Positions 1 to 64,000 of a stretch of DNA of 64,000 nucleotides are shown here, piece by piece. Below the pieces are notes generated by a model. The model made no database searches and had not been told where the DNA came from. It saw only the letters and a list, made by a program, of their open reading frames with translations. A program made the translations under genes and the position numbers. How positions within the stretch are numbered: position 1 is the stretch's first letter; every line of letters begins with the position of its first letter. Origin of the DNA: Numida meleagris (Eukaryota; Chordata; Aves; Galliformes; Numididae); contig NC_034409.1 of assembly GCF_002078875.1 (NCBI RefSeq), forward strand, positions 104,828,990 to 104,892,989. Direction: 5' to 3'.

Positions 1-29
1 TTCTGCGCTCTGGAAAGCGAGAGGAGCGG

Positions 30-95
30 TCTTCTCTTTCTCTCTCTCTCTCTCTTTCTCTCTCTCTTATTAATTTTTTTTTTTTTTTTTTTTTT
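30..95. repeat. CT-rich microsatellite and T22 run
   Basis: A CT repeat with TTC interruptions at 30-67 is followed by a T run at 74-95, upstream of SIM2 exon 1. A polypyrimidine tract upstream of a promoter can be a GAGA-type factor site on the other strand. Here it is only low-complexity sequence. Confidence 0.85.
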
Positions 96-53266
<53,171 letters not shown>

Positions 53267-53620
53267 CAGTAGTAGGAGAGTATTTACATTTAATTAAGAA
53301 GCCAAACCGTAATGATTTCCAAAAAGCATGAGAAAACATGGTTACATTTACTGAGCACAGCTGAAGGTCAATGAGGGACAGACTTGCGTGTTCCTGGCAA
53401 GACATGTGTGACAGTACCTTCAAGGTGAGGAAAAAAAGAATACATCTAGCTTCAGTGCTTTGTTGGCAAAGCTTAAGCTCTGGTGCCAGTGAGAAGATTT
53501 GTTGCAGATCTTATTTTTGTTATAGTGTGCAACAAAATTAAATGATAGGTGTTATATGCAGAGGTTTATATGAAGAACATTTTTTTCCCTTAACCCTTCC
53601 TTCTCAAAACACATTCAAGA

Positions 53621-53642
53621 TTTTTTTTTTTTTTTTTTTTTT
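53621..53642. repeat. Poly-T run (T22)
   Basis: Twenty-two consecutive T in the probable SIM2 3' untranslated region. It could also be the reverse complement of an old poly-A tail, but no flanking retroposed gene is visible. Confidence 0.85.
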
Positions 53643-54000
53643 GTTATCACTATCATAAACTATACACTCTAGCTTAGGTATTTTTGACAAAGTGTGAAAC
53701 CCTACATCAGCTATCCATCCATGAGTTACACGTCCCAACAAATGAACTTTGTTTAAAGAGTGGTCATTTTTATGTATCCATAATACAGTTGTACTAATCA
53801 AACAGAACTAAGTTTGTAACATGCTTATTTATTAATTATTCAAATGTTTTTTTTCAGTATTCAGAAATTTTTACCACCACCATTTAACAAGTAACAATAT
53901 CGTGACAAATTAATACCTAAAAAGGGATGTATTAGAAGGTTACAGGTCTTGTCATGGTGAATTGGCATCAATCACACAGCAGGAGCTAAAGATATTCCCC

Positions 54001-54006
54001 AATAAA
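54001..54006 (+). terminator. SIM2: Candidate SIM2 polyadenylation signal AATAAA
   Basis: First canonical hexamer after the SIM2 stop, 735 bp downstream, followed by GT-rich sequence. Other hexamers lie further on, so usage is uncertain. Confidence 0.4.
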
Positions 54007-54025
54007 AACACTGTAATAAGAAAAA

Positions 54026-57000
54026 GAAACTTCTAAAAAGTGAATTTTGCTCAATATTTTGGGGTAAGGCCATGTTGTTTTTCAAACCAGCTAGACAAAA
54101 ATACATCTTAATCTTAGCACCAGAAATGTTCCCTTTATTGTGAAGGGGGTGATGAACATTTAAGCACGATTTTAAAATTATTTGTAGCCTTCTGAATTTG
54201 GAAAAGTTCAGCTCTTAACACACTGCACTTCCTTAAGCATAAATCTCATTGTCAACACGAAGGTAAGATTCATTATTTGACTGATTCATGCACTTCACAA
54301 ATTATGTCAATGGACAATCTGAGTAAAAAAAATGTCCGAAGCCATTGCACAACCACAAGAAGCAAGATTGCACTGGAAGTAGAGCAGGGTACCTCAGCGT
54401 TTTGAAATGAACACTTTGCACACATCTCAGTTAGTCCAATAAACTAGAAAGTAGAAGGCATACGCCATGCATTTAAATTTTGTCCAGTCTACTAGGAACA
54501 GATTCCCCCTTTCTTCACTTCTCTGTAAAGTTTGCAAACCAGGAAATAAGGAGACGTACGGATCTGTGAATGTTTTACTGATGGGTCTGTCCAGTTTGTC
54601 TTTCAGTCACTTCCCCAAACAGTCTTCACGCGCTTTTGACAAAACAATGAACGCTCCCCGTGTAGTAGGTGTAAATACCAACACTGAAGGCCGTTGTAGA
54701 TCTAAGTCAGCTGTATTTAGCTTTGTTTCTTCACCCCATTCAAGTTTACACTTTAGAAGCTTTCTCTCTCTTATAGACTCTCTAGAAAAAGAACTTTGCT
54801 AAAGAAAATGCTTACCTGGCTTGTGCAATATGGAAAAATACTTGCTCATGGATTGCACCTTGGCAGAGGAAAATGTAATGAAATCCACACTCTTTTAATT
54901 ACATGCCCTCCATCTTCTACGTGCAGCAAAAATAATCAGTCACCTCTTTGTATGTATGAATATTTATTGCTATGAGTAAACAAAAATACTTCTAACACAT
55001 CTGAAAATAATTTTCAGTATTTTTATTGCTTTTGATTAAAAGTTTAACAGAGAAAGCTTTGTTATGAAGTTGAATTCATGTTCACTTGGAAATTCAGTCA
55101 TCTGACTTCATTTACTAAAAAACGTATGAAAGATATCTTTCATGATAAATATCATCAGAAATACCGGATCCGTCGCCACCAGAACACTGACCTTTTACCA
55201 ACAACATAAAATGAGCAAAACCAAACCGACACCTTCAGTTTAATTGCGCTCCTTCGTTCTTCTCGAGCTGGAGAACGTGGCAAAGCTATATAAATGTTAT
55301 GAGTGAATGTTATTATCATTCTGATTTTAGGAATTATCCAGACACAAGCTGGCTTTACAGTGGCTTTGTTTAACGGCCTTCCCAGCCAGTGTTAGTAATG
55401 AATGCACCCGACTTCTTAAAAGGTACAATGACGCTAAGACTTGTATGTTAATTTTCTTAAATTAAAGCCATGCCCTATTAAGGAGGAACTGACATTGTCT
55501 GCATCATTAAAAAGAAACCTGATGCACAACTCCTTCATACTGCATGTCTCCCAATACCTCATTAATGGCATTGCCGCACACAAAGGCAATCCTCTGTATT
55601 TTCCTGTTCTTCTAAGTATTTCTCATTACAAAAACATGTTTTCAGGAACATACAAATTAGAATTCAGTTAAAAAACCTCCACTGCTATTTTTCATTAAAA
55701 CACCACAAAATATTTTTCCAGCCTCTACCTTGTTATTCACACTTTCAGGCTCTATTCAACAATCCCAAGTAAAGGAGGTGTTCCATCACCCTCCCACAGA
55801 TGTTTTACAGTAAATGAGATTCAGATACATGAATTTCCCCTGTTAGGAAATAACGACTCAATTATGCATTCACATATGATAATGCATCGTAGATTTAAGA
55901 AAAGATCTGTGATTAAAAAAGCAAACGTGTGAAATGTTCTTCCTGCCATTCCAAAACAGAAGCAGCAATTGCATATTCACAGCTGGAATGTGAGCAAATT
56001 ATATTGAGAGAAAAATACAAGTTCAGACATTGACTTTCAGTCAGTTAAATTACAGATGTTCACAGTACACTAATGCTGCAGAATGTGATGCGGCCACTGA
56101 GAGAGGCAATGCTCTTAGCAATTGGAAAGAAATACGTCACAGAAGTGGGAATTGGGATACACTACAAAAAATGCCCACATTTCTCTCTACTGCTCTTATG
56201 TGAGCCAATATAGATAATTCTATCTGAGACGCCTCTATTGTGCAACTTGACAGGATTGTAAACCTCAGGGGAGGGCAGGCCTACAGCAAGTACAAGTGGA
56301 ATGGAAGAGAGAAAGAGAGCTGAGAGGGGGAACATTTTACCAAAACCTAAGGTTGAAAACACGACTCCCATACTGATGTCTCAAAAGTTCTTCTCCTATT
56401 AATAGAAGCAGTGCAATGTAAATAAGGTGGTACGGGAACAGACTTCTCTCCGGGTGACAGTAGTCATGTCATTTCTAAAGGGCATTTCAGTAATTTAATG
56501 ACATTGAGTACATTGGATTATAGGTGTAAAATTTGAGCACATCTCACTGAGATAAAGCGGAAAAGGCTGTTTTTCTGAATGGGATACCTGCCAGAATATC
56601 AGTACTTGTCTGTAAAAACCACAAAACATCACACAAAGGATTTTTTCAACATTTCAGTGATACTTCAAAATTAACACAATTTTATTATTTCATTTTTTTT
56701 TCCTGAACATTAGGTTATGCTTCTTTTTATATGATGCAGATGCGAGCTATTTGACAAATGTAGGAGAAAAAGCACGCAAACCAAACAACCTATTAATGCT
56801 CAGAATTACATATGTATTCCCTAAAAATGTAAAGCATTTTTGCTTATTTATTATGTAAAACAAAACTGTTAAAATGATAATAAAGTCCTGTAGCCAAAGG
56901 AAAAGTGAGTTTGATTTCTTTTTCACCACAAAATGCAGGGCTTCACATTGTATATTTGAAAATTTATTTCAATTTGACAATTAATTTAACTTTTAATGTC

Positions 57001-60000
57001 TTACAAAATACAAGGGTTTGACATATCCCATTTAAGCTGCATTGCATTCTAAAGGAAGAGTTTTGGAGAACTGAAAATAACACAGAATTGCTAACGAAAC
57101 ACTCTAATGCAAGATAGTCAAATGCAGCATCAGTTTACAATTCTTCCCTGCAGTTCTTTTAATCAATTGATTGCTACATGATGACAGTCTGCTGCACGCC
57201 ACTGTTTTTTGACCTCTGTTCTTACCTCAGTCCAGATTTAATTTCTTTGCTGTCTGATCAGTGCTGTGCATCACTGCCACATCTTATGCATGCAAATGGC
57301 TTTATCAGGGCATTTCCCCCCAGGAATCTGTCAGCTGTTGGCAGCACAAATCTTTTCCATGACAGCTATTAAGCTGTACTTCGGAAAACATTTATATAGC
57401 AATTGTCTATTCCAAAGCAGTTGCAGAGAGCAATTTTTTAGACGTGTGAAGTCTCGTAGTTGCATCAAAAAAAGCAAAGAAATAATTAAACAAACAAACA
57501 AGTTGAACAATTAAACAGCAGCATAAAGAATTAAATACTCCAATATTTCCAGATAATAGCCCTTGAAGTATATTACATTTGCTGGACAGATTTTAAAAAA
57601 GCTCTGAAATCTTAAAAACCTTTAATAGAAGTGAGATGCGCTGCTTGAACTCTTACACATTAAGTATATTATTCCTTTTTCAAATCTTTGGAAACAGAAC
57701 TGGTCCTGCAGGGACGCAACCTGCGTACTCCTTCTGAATGCAGACAGGTGCCAACATGCCCAGCTCGCTCTGCAAAAGTCCCTGTGGCAACAAACAACCT
57801 CTACAGATATTTTCACAATGTGTGATGAGAAAAGGTGCAACAGTCTGAGAGGAAGAAAAAAAAGGAAGTCACAGAAATACGGACATCATAATAAACGTTT
57901 TTTTTGAAAGCACTCCATCAAGATATGACATCAGCCTTACAACAGATGAAATGTTCTACAATTTAATAAAACTAAACATTTTCAGTGCATTACTTCTGGG
58001 TCTGGAGATGCCTGAGTCCCTCCATACCTGCGTTCTGAGACCACACAACACCACATTCGTCTGTATTATGTAAAGAACAATACTAAAAATGATTTTCATA
58101 GAAAACTACTGTGGTTTTCAAGATACACATAAGAAAGGGTACGACCAATGGCTGTGATTCCCAGGCACATTGGGATGAGCGTGGTATAGGAAGGTTCATG
58201 GGCTTTCCTGACAGTAACACCTGCAAGTCAGAATAATCTTACTCCAATGCTCTCTGCATGTAACATGAATTTTCTTTGTGAAGTTCTTTGGTTTTTCTGA
58301 AGGAAAGGTAAGGTCTGTAACAAACACTTCATCCAACTCAAGGCCGCTTCCCCAAGACAGCAGGTAGCAGTGGATGCATAGGAAAAGAGCATTAAAAAGT
58401 AGAGGCAAAGGAGTGTCCCCTCATCACCTACCATGCTCTGACAAATCCAAAGCTGACAGTTCTCAATTCCAGAATGGAAGTTCAATGCTAAGTTTCTTCC
58501 CAGTGCAAACTTATTTTGGAATAATCTTAAAACGCAAAGCAAGAATAAAATACGCTTTACATTGCAAAGACTATGAAGAAAGCCAAAATGGAATGACAGC
58601 AATCATGAAATATTGCAGCATTTCACTACTGAAAACACATCTGCTTTCTGCTCAGCACTTGTTCAGCGAAGTGAAGTTCTGCAAGTACTCCATTCTGCCC
58701 TTCCTACAGAAACGTGCTTTATCTTTTTCTCCATCATTCTTTCACAGACCTTGCACCTAGTGTAGGGAAGAGCATGTTGTAAGGAAGCAATGCATGGCCT
58801 GGTCATTTAAAGAAATCTCTACAGCCACTCAAATGAAATACGAGTTATACCAACAGTGTTTCCTATTGACACATTCTACTGTAACAAAACAGACACTTTG
58901 AGATATAGATCTAAAGTTTTTAAAAATTCTGTTGTCAAAAACCAGTAATAGAACTATGCTAGCCACAGCTAGAAAAGGTAGAAAAGAAGTGAAAACACAC
59001 AAGGAAGATGTATGCATACACCCACACATGCATATACTATACATGCGTATATACAAATGGGCTCTTTTAAAAACCTTATTAACTCAGATTTACATTTTAC
59101 TTTATTATAATATGCATCAATACTTGATTCCGAAATAAAGGTAGTTCCCAAGAACTAACAGCCCAAAGCTGTTTTGAAAGCATTGGGGGGAAAAAGTAAA
59201 AACTGGTCTTCTTGTGCATCATTTTAGCTAAGCCAGTTAACAGCTGTCTACACTCCCCTGTACAATTCTATGAAATACTGGTGTGCAGTCTTGTAGGACA
59301 CAGCTCACAAGGGGAAACAAAACAGCAGGGGACAGACAACCAGGCACACACACTAATATATTGTGATATGGAGTGAAAAATCCCAAGTGTGAGAGGGACA
59401 ACTTAATTTCTAGCACTTGCTGCCAAACCACCTAAAAACTAGTATGTGAGGATTACTCTAAATTACCATTACAGACTAGCTTCTTGGCTTTAAGACTTCT
59501 TGGCTTTGTAACTGAAACAATCTACTAACAAGTTCAGATTGTTTATGAGGTGAACTTTAACCTAAAAAACCCATTTCTGGCTGGTAGACAGAAGTGCTTT
59601 GTGGAAACCAATGTGGCTGATCCACCTTAAGTAGGGACGAGGTATATAATAAGCAGCGCTGCCTACTTGAGGAAATGAAGCTGGCCACATCACACCTATG
59701 GTAAACTTCTCGTTTGAGAGAACCATTTGAAGTGCTCTGTGGCCAGACTCCTAATGCAAAGTCATCTGGCACAGGAAAGAAACCCAACAAGCTGCCTATC
59801 ACACAGGAGCTCCCACATGCCTACCTCACGATGCTTTCCAGTCATGACCAAGCTCTTACACCTAATCCAGAACCATGCAGCCTGCTCCAAAAGCAAGCTA
59901 TCTCCAAGTCAGCAGATGCCAAACCTCTTGTTTTCAGTGGTTAGCAGAAAAACCAGATGCCCTGCTTTGGGAAAGGGATTGGTGAAAACAGAAGCAATGG

Positions 60001-60978
60001 AAGAGAATTTGGACACAAGTAACTGAATGTTTTATCATTTCCAACAGAGTGGTTGTAGCAGGGATCTTAAGAGTGGGACATCTTCTTTTATTTGCTTAAC
60101 TTCATCGCTATTACAGTGGAATTACTGTTATACTTCAAACCTGTACAAGGGCATTGAAAACAGAAGCTACACTAGTCATGACCTCCAGTGAGCTATTTGT
60201 GCAGGGCTAAAGCCTTTTGGAACACTGATTCAAAGGAGGTATGAGATTATTTGCTTAGATCCAATTGGCTAAGAAGAGCAGGCTAAAAATAAATTGGCAT
60301 AACTGACCACAGTTCTTAAGAGCTGATGGAAGACTCTCCAAAAATTCAAGGCAGCCATGACAGAGTTGCAGACCTGTGACCAAAGCATAGTTTGTAAACT
60401 GTTGTACAGGTCCATGTGCAGAAGAACCAAGTCAGCAAGTCTCTACTTAGACCGGAATCTAAACACAGTGTTAAGCCCAGTAATTCAGAAATACATGATG
60501 AGCTCTTCCAGATGATTCCACTGCAGACAGTGCAAAAACCAGAATCTAGTTAATACAACATAGTAAAAATGTAAATATTGTACTTCATTGTGCTAAAGCA
60601 CAATAAAAACACAGAGACTTGAAAACAAAATATTTAGCCACTTCGGTTTCTCAAACACAGTGAGTAATTGAAGAAAAAGTTCTGTTCATCACACAGTATT
60701 CCTTTGAAATCAGAGTCCTTTTAAAGAATAGATGCTTACAAAGAATGGCAACACAGATGAGTTTTTAAAACAATAAAGAAGAATAAACACCTTCATCAAA
60801 GAGATAATTAACTCTTCTTAAACTGTTGCAGATATCCATCTCAAAGAACAAAGAGATCAGAAATAGGAAGAAGAAAATCAAACAAGCCATCAAACATCCT
60901 TCTCGCCTCTACCCAACTTCAGCTACTCGTTACTGAATAGTAAAGAATCTCCTTTTGCACTGTGAACTCTGAGAATTA
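54026..60978. other. SIM2-HLCS intergenic and 3' untranslated sequence
   Basis: About 7 kb of AT-rich sequence without a recognised gene. Part of the left side may be SIM2 3' untranslated region. Part of the right side is very probably HLCS 3' untranslated region, which runs leftward from 60978. On the - strand AATAAA occurs at 60092-60087 and 59106-59101, either of which could end HLCS. No CR1 or clear transposon is seen. Short frames such as 58374-58760 match nothing known. Confidence 0.6.
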
Positions 60979-61147
60979 TTAATGCTTTGGGATTATGAGG
61001 TTTTTCAGCATGTCGAAAGAGTTGCCGTCTGGATGCACAGACTCTACACCTTTGCCTTCTTCATGAACTTGAAGGAATCCATAATCATCAATCCCGACTA
61101 TCCATGCCAATGGGCCCTCCTCATTGTGGAGACGAACCTGCTTGCCA
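60979..61147 (-). CDS. HLCS: HLCS last coding exon (BPL C-terminal domain)
   Basis: Read on the - strand from 61147 to the TAA at 60981-60979. It completes a split Ser codon and encodes [55 protein letters not shown] and stop. This is the small beta-barrel C-terminal domain of biotin protein ligases, and [11 protein letters not shown] is the typical vertebrate HLCS end. Holocarboxylase synthetase joins biotin to acetyl-CoA, propionyl-CoA, pyruvate and methylcrotonyl-CoA carboxylases in cytosol and mitochondria. The acceptor on the - strand is TTTATTTGCAG. It lies tail to tail with SIM2. Confidence 0.95.
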
Positions 61148-61428
61148 CTGCAAATAAAGAAAACCAGACAGTTACGAATTAATTGATTGCACAAAGAATT
61201 AAAAAATAAGAAGACTACTGTCTAGTAGAATATTTTTGCTTCTCACTTCACAGGTTCTTTACAGAGAATGTCTTTCAGCTTTAATTTCTTGCTGTGGAAT
61301 TAACAGTACGAATGCACTTCAATTAAGTCACCAGTTTTAAAGGCAACGAAGTAGAACGCTTAAAATGAAAGACAAAACATCCATGAGTTACCTCTAAAAA
61401 GAAAGCTAGAGAAGATCATTGTCCTCAC
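61148..61428 (-). other. HLCS last intron (281 bp)
   Basis: On the - strand it starts GTGAGG and ends TTTGCAG. Ordinary short intron, nothing else seen. Confidence 0.85.
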
Positions 61429-61642
61429 CTGTGTACCCAGTACTTGTAGTAACGAGGAAGAACTCCATTGGGCCCTTTCTCCTGAAAAATGTCTATAAGC
61501 CTCTCTAGCACAGTTACAGTTCTTGCAATAAGGCAGTCTGCAGTTAAAGCCTTCAGATTTGTCCCCTCTTCCTTATTAAATTTTGTAATGAGGTCATTGA
61601 TGCATATGGTAGGGTTGCTGTTATTCACATTAAATCCAAAGC
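61429..61642 (-). CDS. HLCS: HLCS penultimate coding exon (catalytic domain end)
   Basis: Read on the - strand from 61642 to 61429. It completes a split Gly codon, then encodes [60 protein letters not shown] and [10 protein letters not shown], and ends with two bases of the Ser codon finished in the last exon. The G-F-G-x-N-V motif and the helix RTVTVLERL belong to the biotin/lipoate ligase catalytic domain; human HLCS has [18 protein letters not shown] here. Together the two exons give about 127 residues, roughly the last sixth of a protein of about 726 residues in human. The acceptor is CTTCTTCAG and the donor GTGAGG. The remaining exons lie beyond 64000. Confidence 0.95.
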
Positions 61643-64000
61643 CTGAAGAAGACAAACCAAAAGAATAGGACAGGATCTGTAACTATGAATATTCTGTAAC
61701 CATAAAAAAGTTTGTACTTCATTCAACTGATACGATTATCTCTGAGGATTTTACCAGTATTTCTTCAGTCTTTTACACCTTTAAATCTCCATACTTGCCC
61801 AATTACAAATTACAGTGCAGAGTTTGTTTATTGTCCTTAAAAGTGTCTCCTCAAAACTGTAGAAACAAATCCAGCACAGATCTTTCAACAAAATACTATC
61901 CTATCATAAGGTTTAGGTTTAGGAAGATGTTAAGTGGTAACTTGTTATAACATCAAAGTGAGAAATTCTTTTACGTACTGTAAGTTGACAGCTAACTGAG
62001 AGCAAATCATTGATCATACTCTCAGATGGAGTTTTACCTTTCAGTCTAAAGTGTAATTAAGATTACTTTCTGTTTACTACAGCTAACTGATTTTGTTTTC
62101 TGAAAATGAAGCCTTGTTACTCAGCTGACAAGCCTTGTTTGGTTTGCTGTGAAAATCCCAGAAGATTAAAGTTTGCTGCTCTAGTCTCCAGTTTGCTTAA
62201 TCTATTTTACCACAGCATATCCTTTAGAAGCCTCAAGTCTCTCACCGAGATTTCTCCAGCTAGAATAACGTTGGCAGAACGCCTTTCTGATTTAAACGTG
62301 GCTCTTGGGACCTTTTTTGCAGCCTGCTGAAACAGGCTTTGAGGGATGTAAAGAAATATATTGTATTACCTGTTTATTTTTTTTCTCCTTATAATTTGGA
62401 CGTTTCTTTCCTCATATATTTGAGACAAAACACCAGTCCTGTCAATCAAGTGTAGACATCATGCACCTCCATCTGTCAGAAGGTCCAGATGCATTGTTTT
62501 GCAATTTGCTATCAGAGCCTATTTATATATGTAGTTAATTTCTATTCATTATGAGGAGATGGATCTCTTCATCAAAAAGAAGTTTTTGACTTCTAACTCA
62601 TAAAAGAATGCATAAAAGAAAGTAACAGTAATATAAATATGGAGATATAAATCCCACTGAAAGACGGATAAATGTATTATCAAGAAGAAAATTAACTGGA
62701 AAAAATAATGTGCCATGCCAGCAGATCACAACTCAACTATTTAAGCTCAAATACAGTACAATGAAATTCAAACATAATACAAGTGAAGAAGGAATGACAG
62801 TGATCATTATGATGCGGTTTTTATTGTCAGGGTGCATAATGTGGCCTTTAAGTCCATCCGCAGACTAAGGGCTCTCAGGTGTGCAGGTATGGAGATTGCT
62901 GCTGACACATCCAAAAACTGAAATGGACATGAAAGACACAATGAGATGATGAGCTCAGCTGAAGCAGTAGCATCTGGGAATAAGTTTGTTGGCCAGAACG
63001 TAGTCAGCTAATGTGAAAAATATAAGGTGCGCAGGCATCTTCTCTTTGCCCATGTGAGAAGAGCAAAAAAGTTATCATTTAGCACTGACCTTGTGGTGTG
63101 TTGATGTGGCTAATACAACTTCCAATTCTAGGGCATGCACCGGCTCGAGCATCTATGCATTACTCTCCTCTATTCCAAACAGCCGTGCCTTAGCTGCACA
63201 CTGAAGTAGACGGAGTTTCTGCAGGTCAAGCACATTGGCTGCCTCCTTCAACCCAATTATATTTGGCTACCTACATCTGTTCTGAATCTGGCCCTTAGAT
63301 CAATGAAGAATATTCTGCAGAACTCCTCTTCCAAAAGTCCTCCAACAAAACAAAATGGTTTTTTTTGTTGCACTTTTTCATAAAAATACGAACATGAACT
63401 GTGCCATCTGTGAGGCCTCAAGCACACGGTACAGGTGAAAAGGCAGGTTTGTTTCTTGCCTACCTCTTCTCAGGCACTTCTCAAAGCAGTGAAGCCATGT
63501 AGATGACCTGCGATTTTGACCATTACTGTCAAGTGATATTCTTTATCAGCGCTAAAAAACAGGTTAGGAAAGGAATCTGCACAACTATAGAAAAGAGGAC
63601 GATGTATCTGACTTTCCCATTGTGTAAGACTGATCTCACTTCTATTACTAACACAATAAGTTAGATATCACAAGTCATCCCTACTGCTCTCAGTGCCATC
63701 ACTGAAATGATGGAGCAGTATATGACAAGTGACTTTCATTGGGCTGCAAAGTTTTAAGATTGAAAGCTGATGAAAATGTAGGTTTTCTGTTTGTACTTCA
63801 GACCTATCATCACCACAATGGCATCTACGGACATCAGATAGAATGCATACAGTTAAGTTTCCATCTGAATTTGAATGTTCTGGTATTTACGATAAGCAGC
63901 TCAACGTGCAAAGCTAACCTATAATGTGTAAAGAAATACTTGATATGATGAACTGTTTTAATCCATTTTTACTTTGCTTATATTAATCAGCTCAGGCTCT
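61643..64000 (-). other. HLCS: HLCS intron, continuing past the window edge
   Basis: Sequence upstream of the penultimate HLCS exon on the - strand. I looked for the preceding exon, which should carry the conserved WPND motif of the ligase domain, and found no such codons on the - strand. AT-rich, no repeat or gene recognised. Confidence 0.7.

Larger units (their letters stand above)
53267..54025 (+). other. SIM2: SIM2 3' untranslated region (extent uncertain)
   Basis: Noncoding sequence after the stop, containing a T22 run at 53621-53642. The first canonical AATAAA is at 54001-54006, with TGTTGTTTTT near 54073 as a possible downstream element. A second AATAAA at 54439-54444 is an alternative. 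The true end is not determined by sequence. Confidence 0.45.

Noticed and set aside
60580..60610. Inverted repeat ATTGTGCT/AGCACAAT next to an AATAAA, as a terminator hairpin.
   Set aside because: Vertebrate mRNA ends do not use such hairpins outside histone genes, and an 8-bp palindrome in AT-rich DNA is expected by chance.

Overview
This is vertebrate nuclear DNA, most likely from a bird and probably a galliform such as chicken. It has large spliced genes with GT-AG introns, several CR1 LINE copies (the main avian interspersed repeat) and no prokaryotic gene organisation. The species call rests on CR1 type and protein similarity recognised by eye. No database search was possible.

The + strand from 562 to 53266 carries one complete gene, SIM2 (single-minded homolog 2, a bHLH-PAS transcription factor), in 11 coding exons: 562-736, 6982-7064, 9128-9217, 14569-14677, 29086-29171, 31405-31604, 35477-35583, 41808-41955, 43738-43906, 44884-45292 and 52539-53266. 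The exons join in frame to 2304 nt including the stop, or 767 residues. Every intron begins GT and ends AG. The bHLH, PAS-A and PAS-B regions are nearly identical to mammalian SIM2. The C-terminal region is about 100 residues longer than the human protein and holds a block resembling the paralogue SIM1.

The window from about 160 to 7700 is GC- and CpG-rich and covers the 5' leader, exon 1, intron 1, exon 2 and the start of intron 2. After about 7.7 kb the sequence becomes AT-rich and stays so. Introns hold simple repeats, an old CR1-like relic (about 18.44-18.95 kb), a CR1 3' stub beside exon 6 (31.68 kb), a 5'-truncated CR1 (39.50-40.19 kb) and a CR1 interrupted by a second, antisense CR1 (45.50-46.66 kb).

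The - strand at the right end carries the last two coding exons of HLCS (holocarboxylase synthetase), 61642-61429 and 61147-60979. SIM2 and HLCS converge tail to tail with about 7.7 kb between their stop codons, the order I recall for human chromosome 21q22. The rest of HLCS lies beyond the right edge.

I did not find a new multi-gene system. The points most worth checking are the SIM1-like C-terminal block in SIM2, a possible short SIM2 isoform from intron 10 read-through, the nested CR1 insertion, and an unrecognised, broken antisense coding-like stretch at 37.7-38.6 kb.
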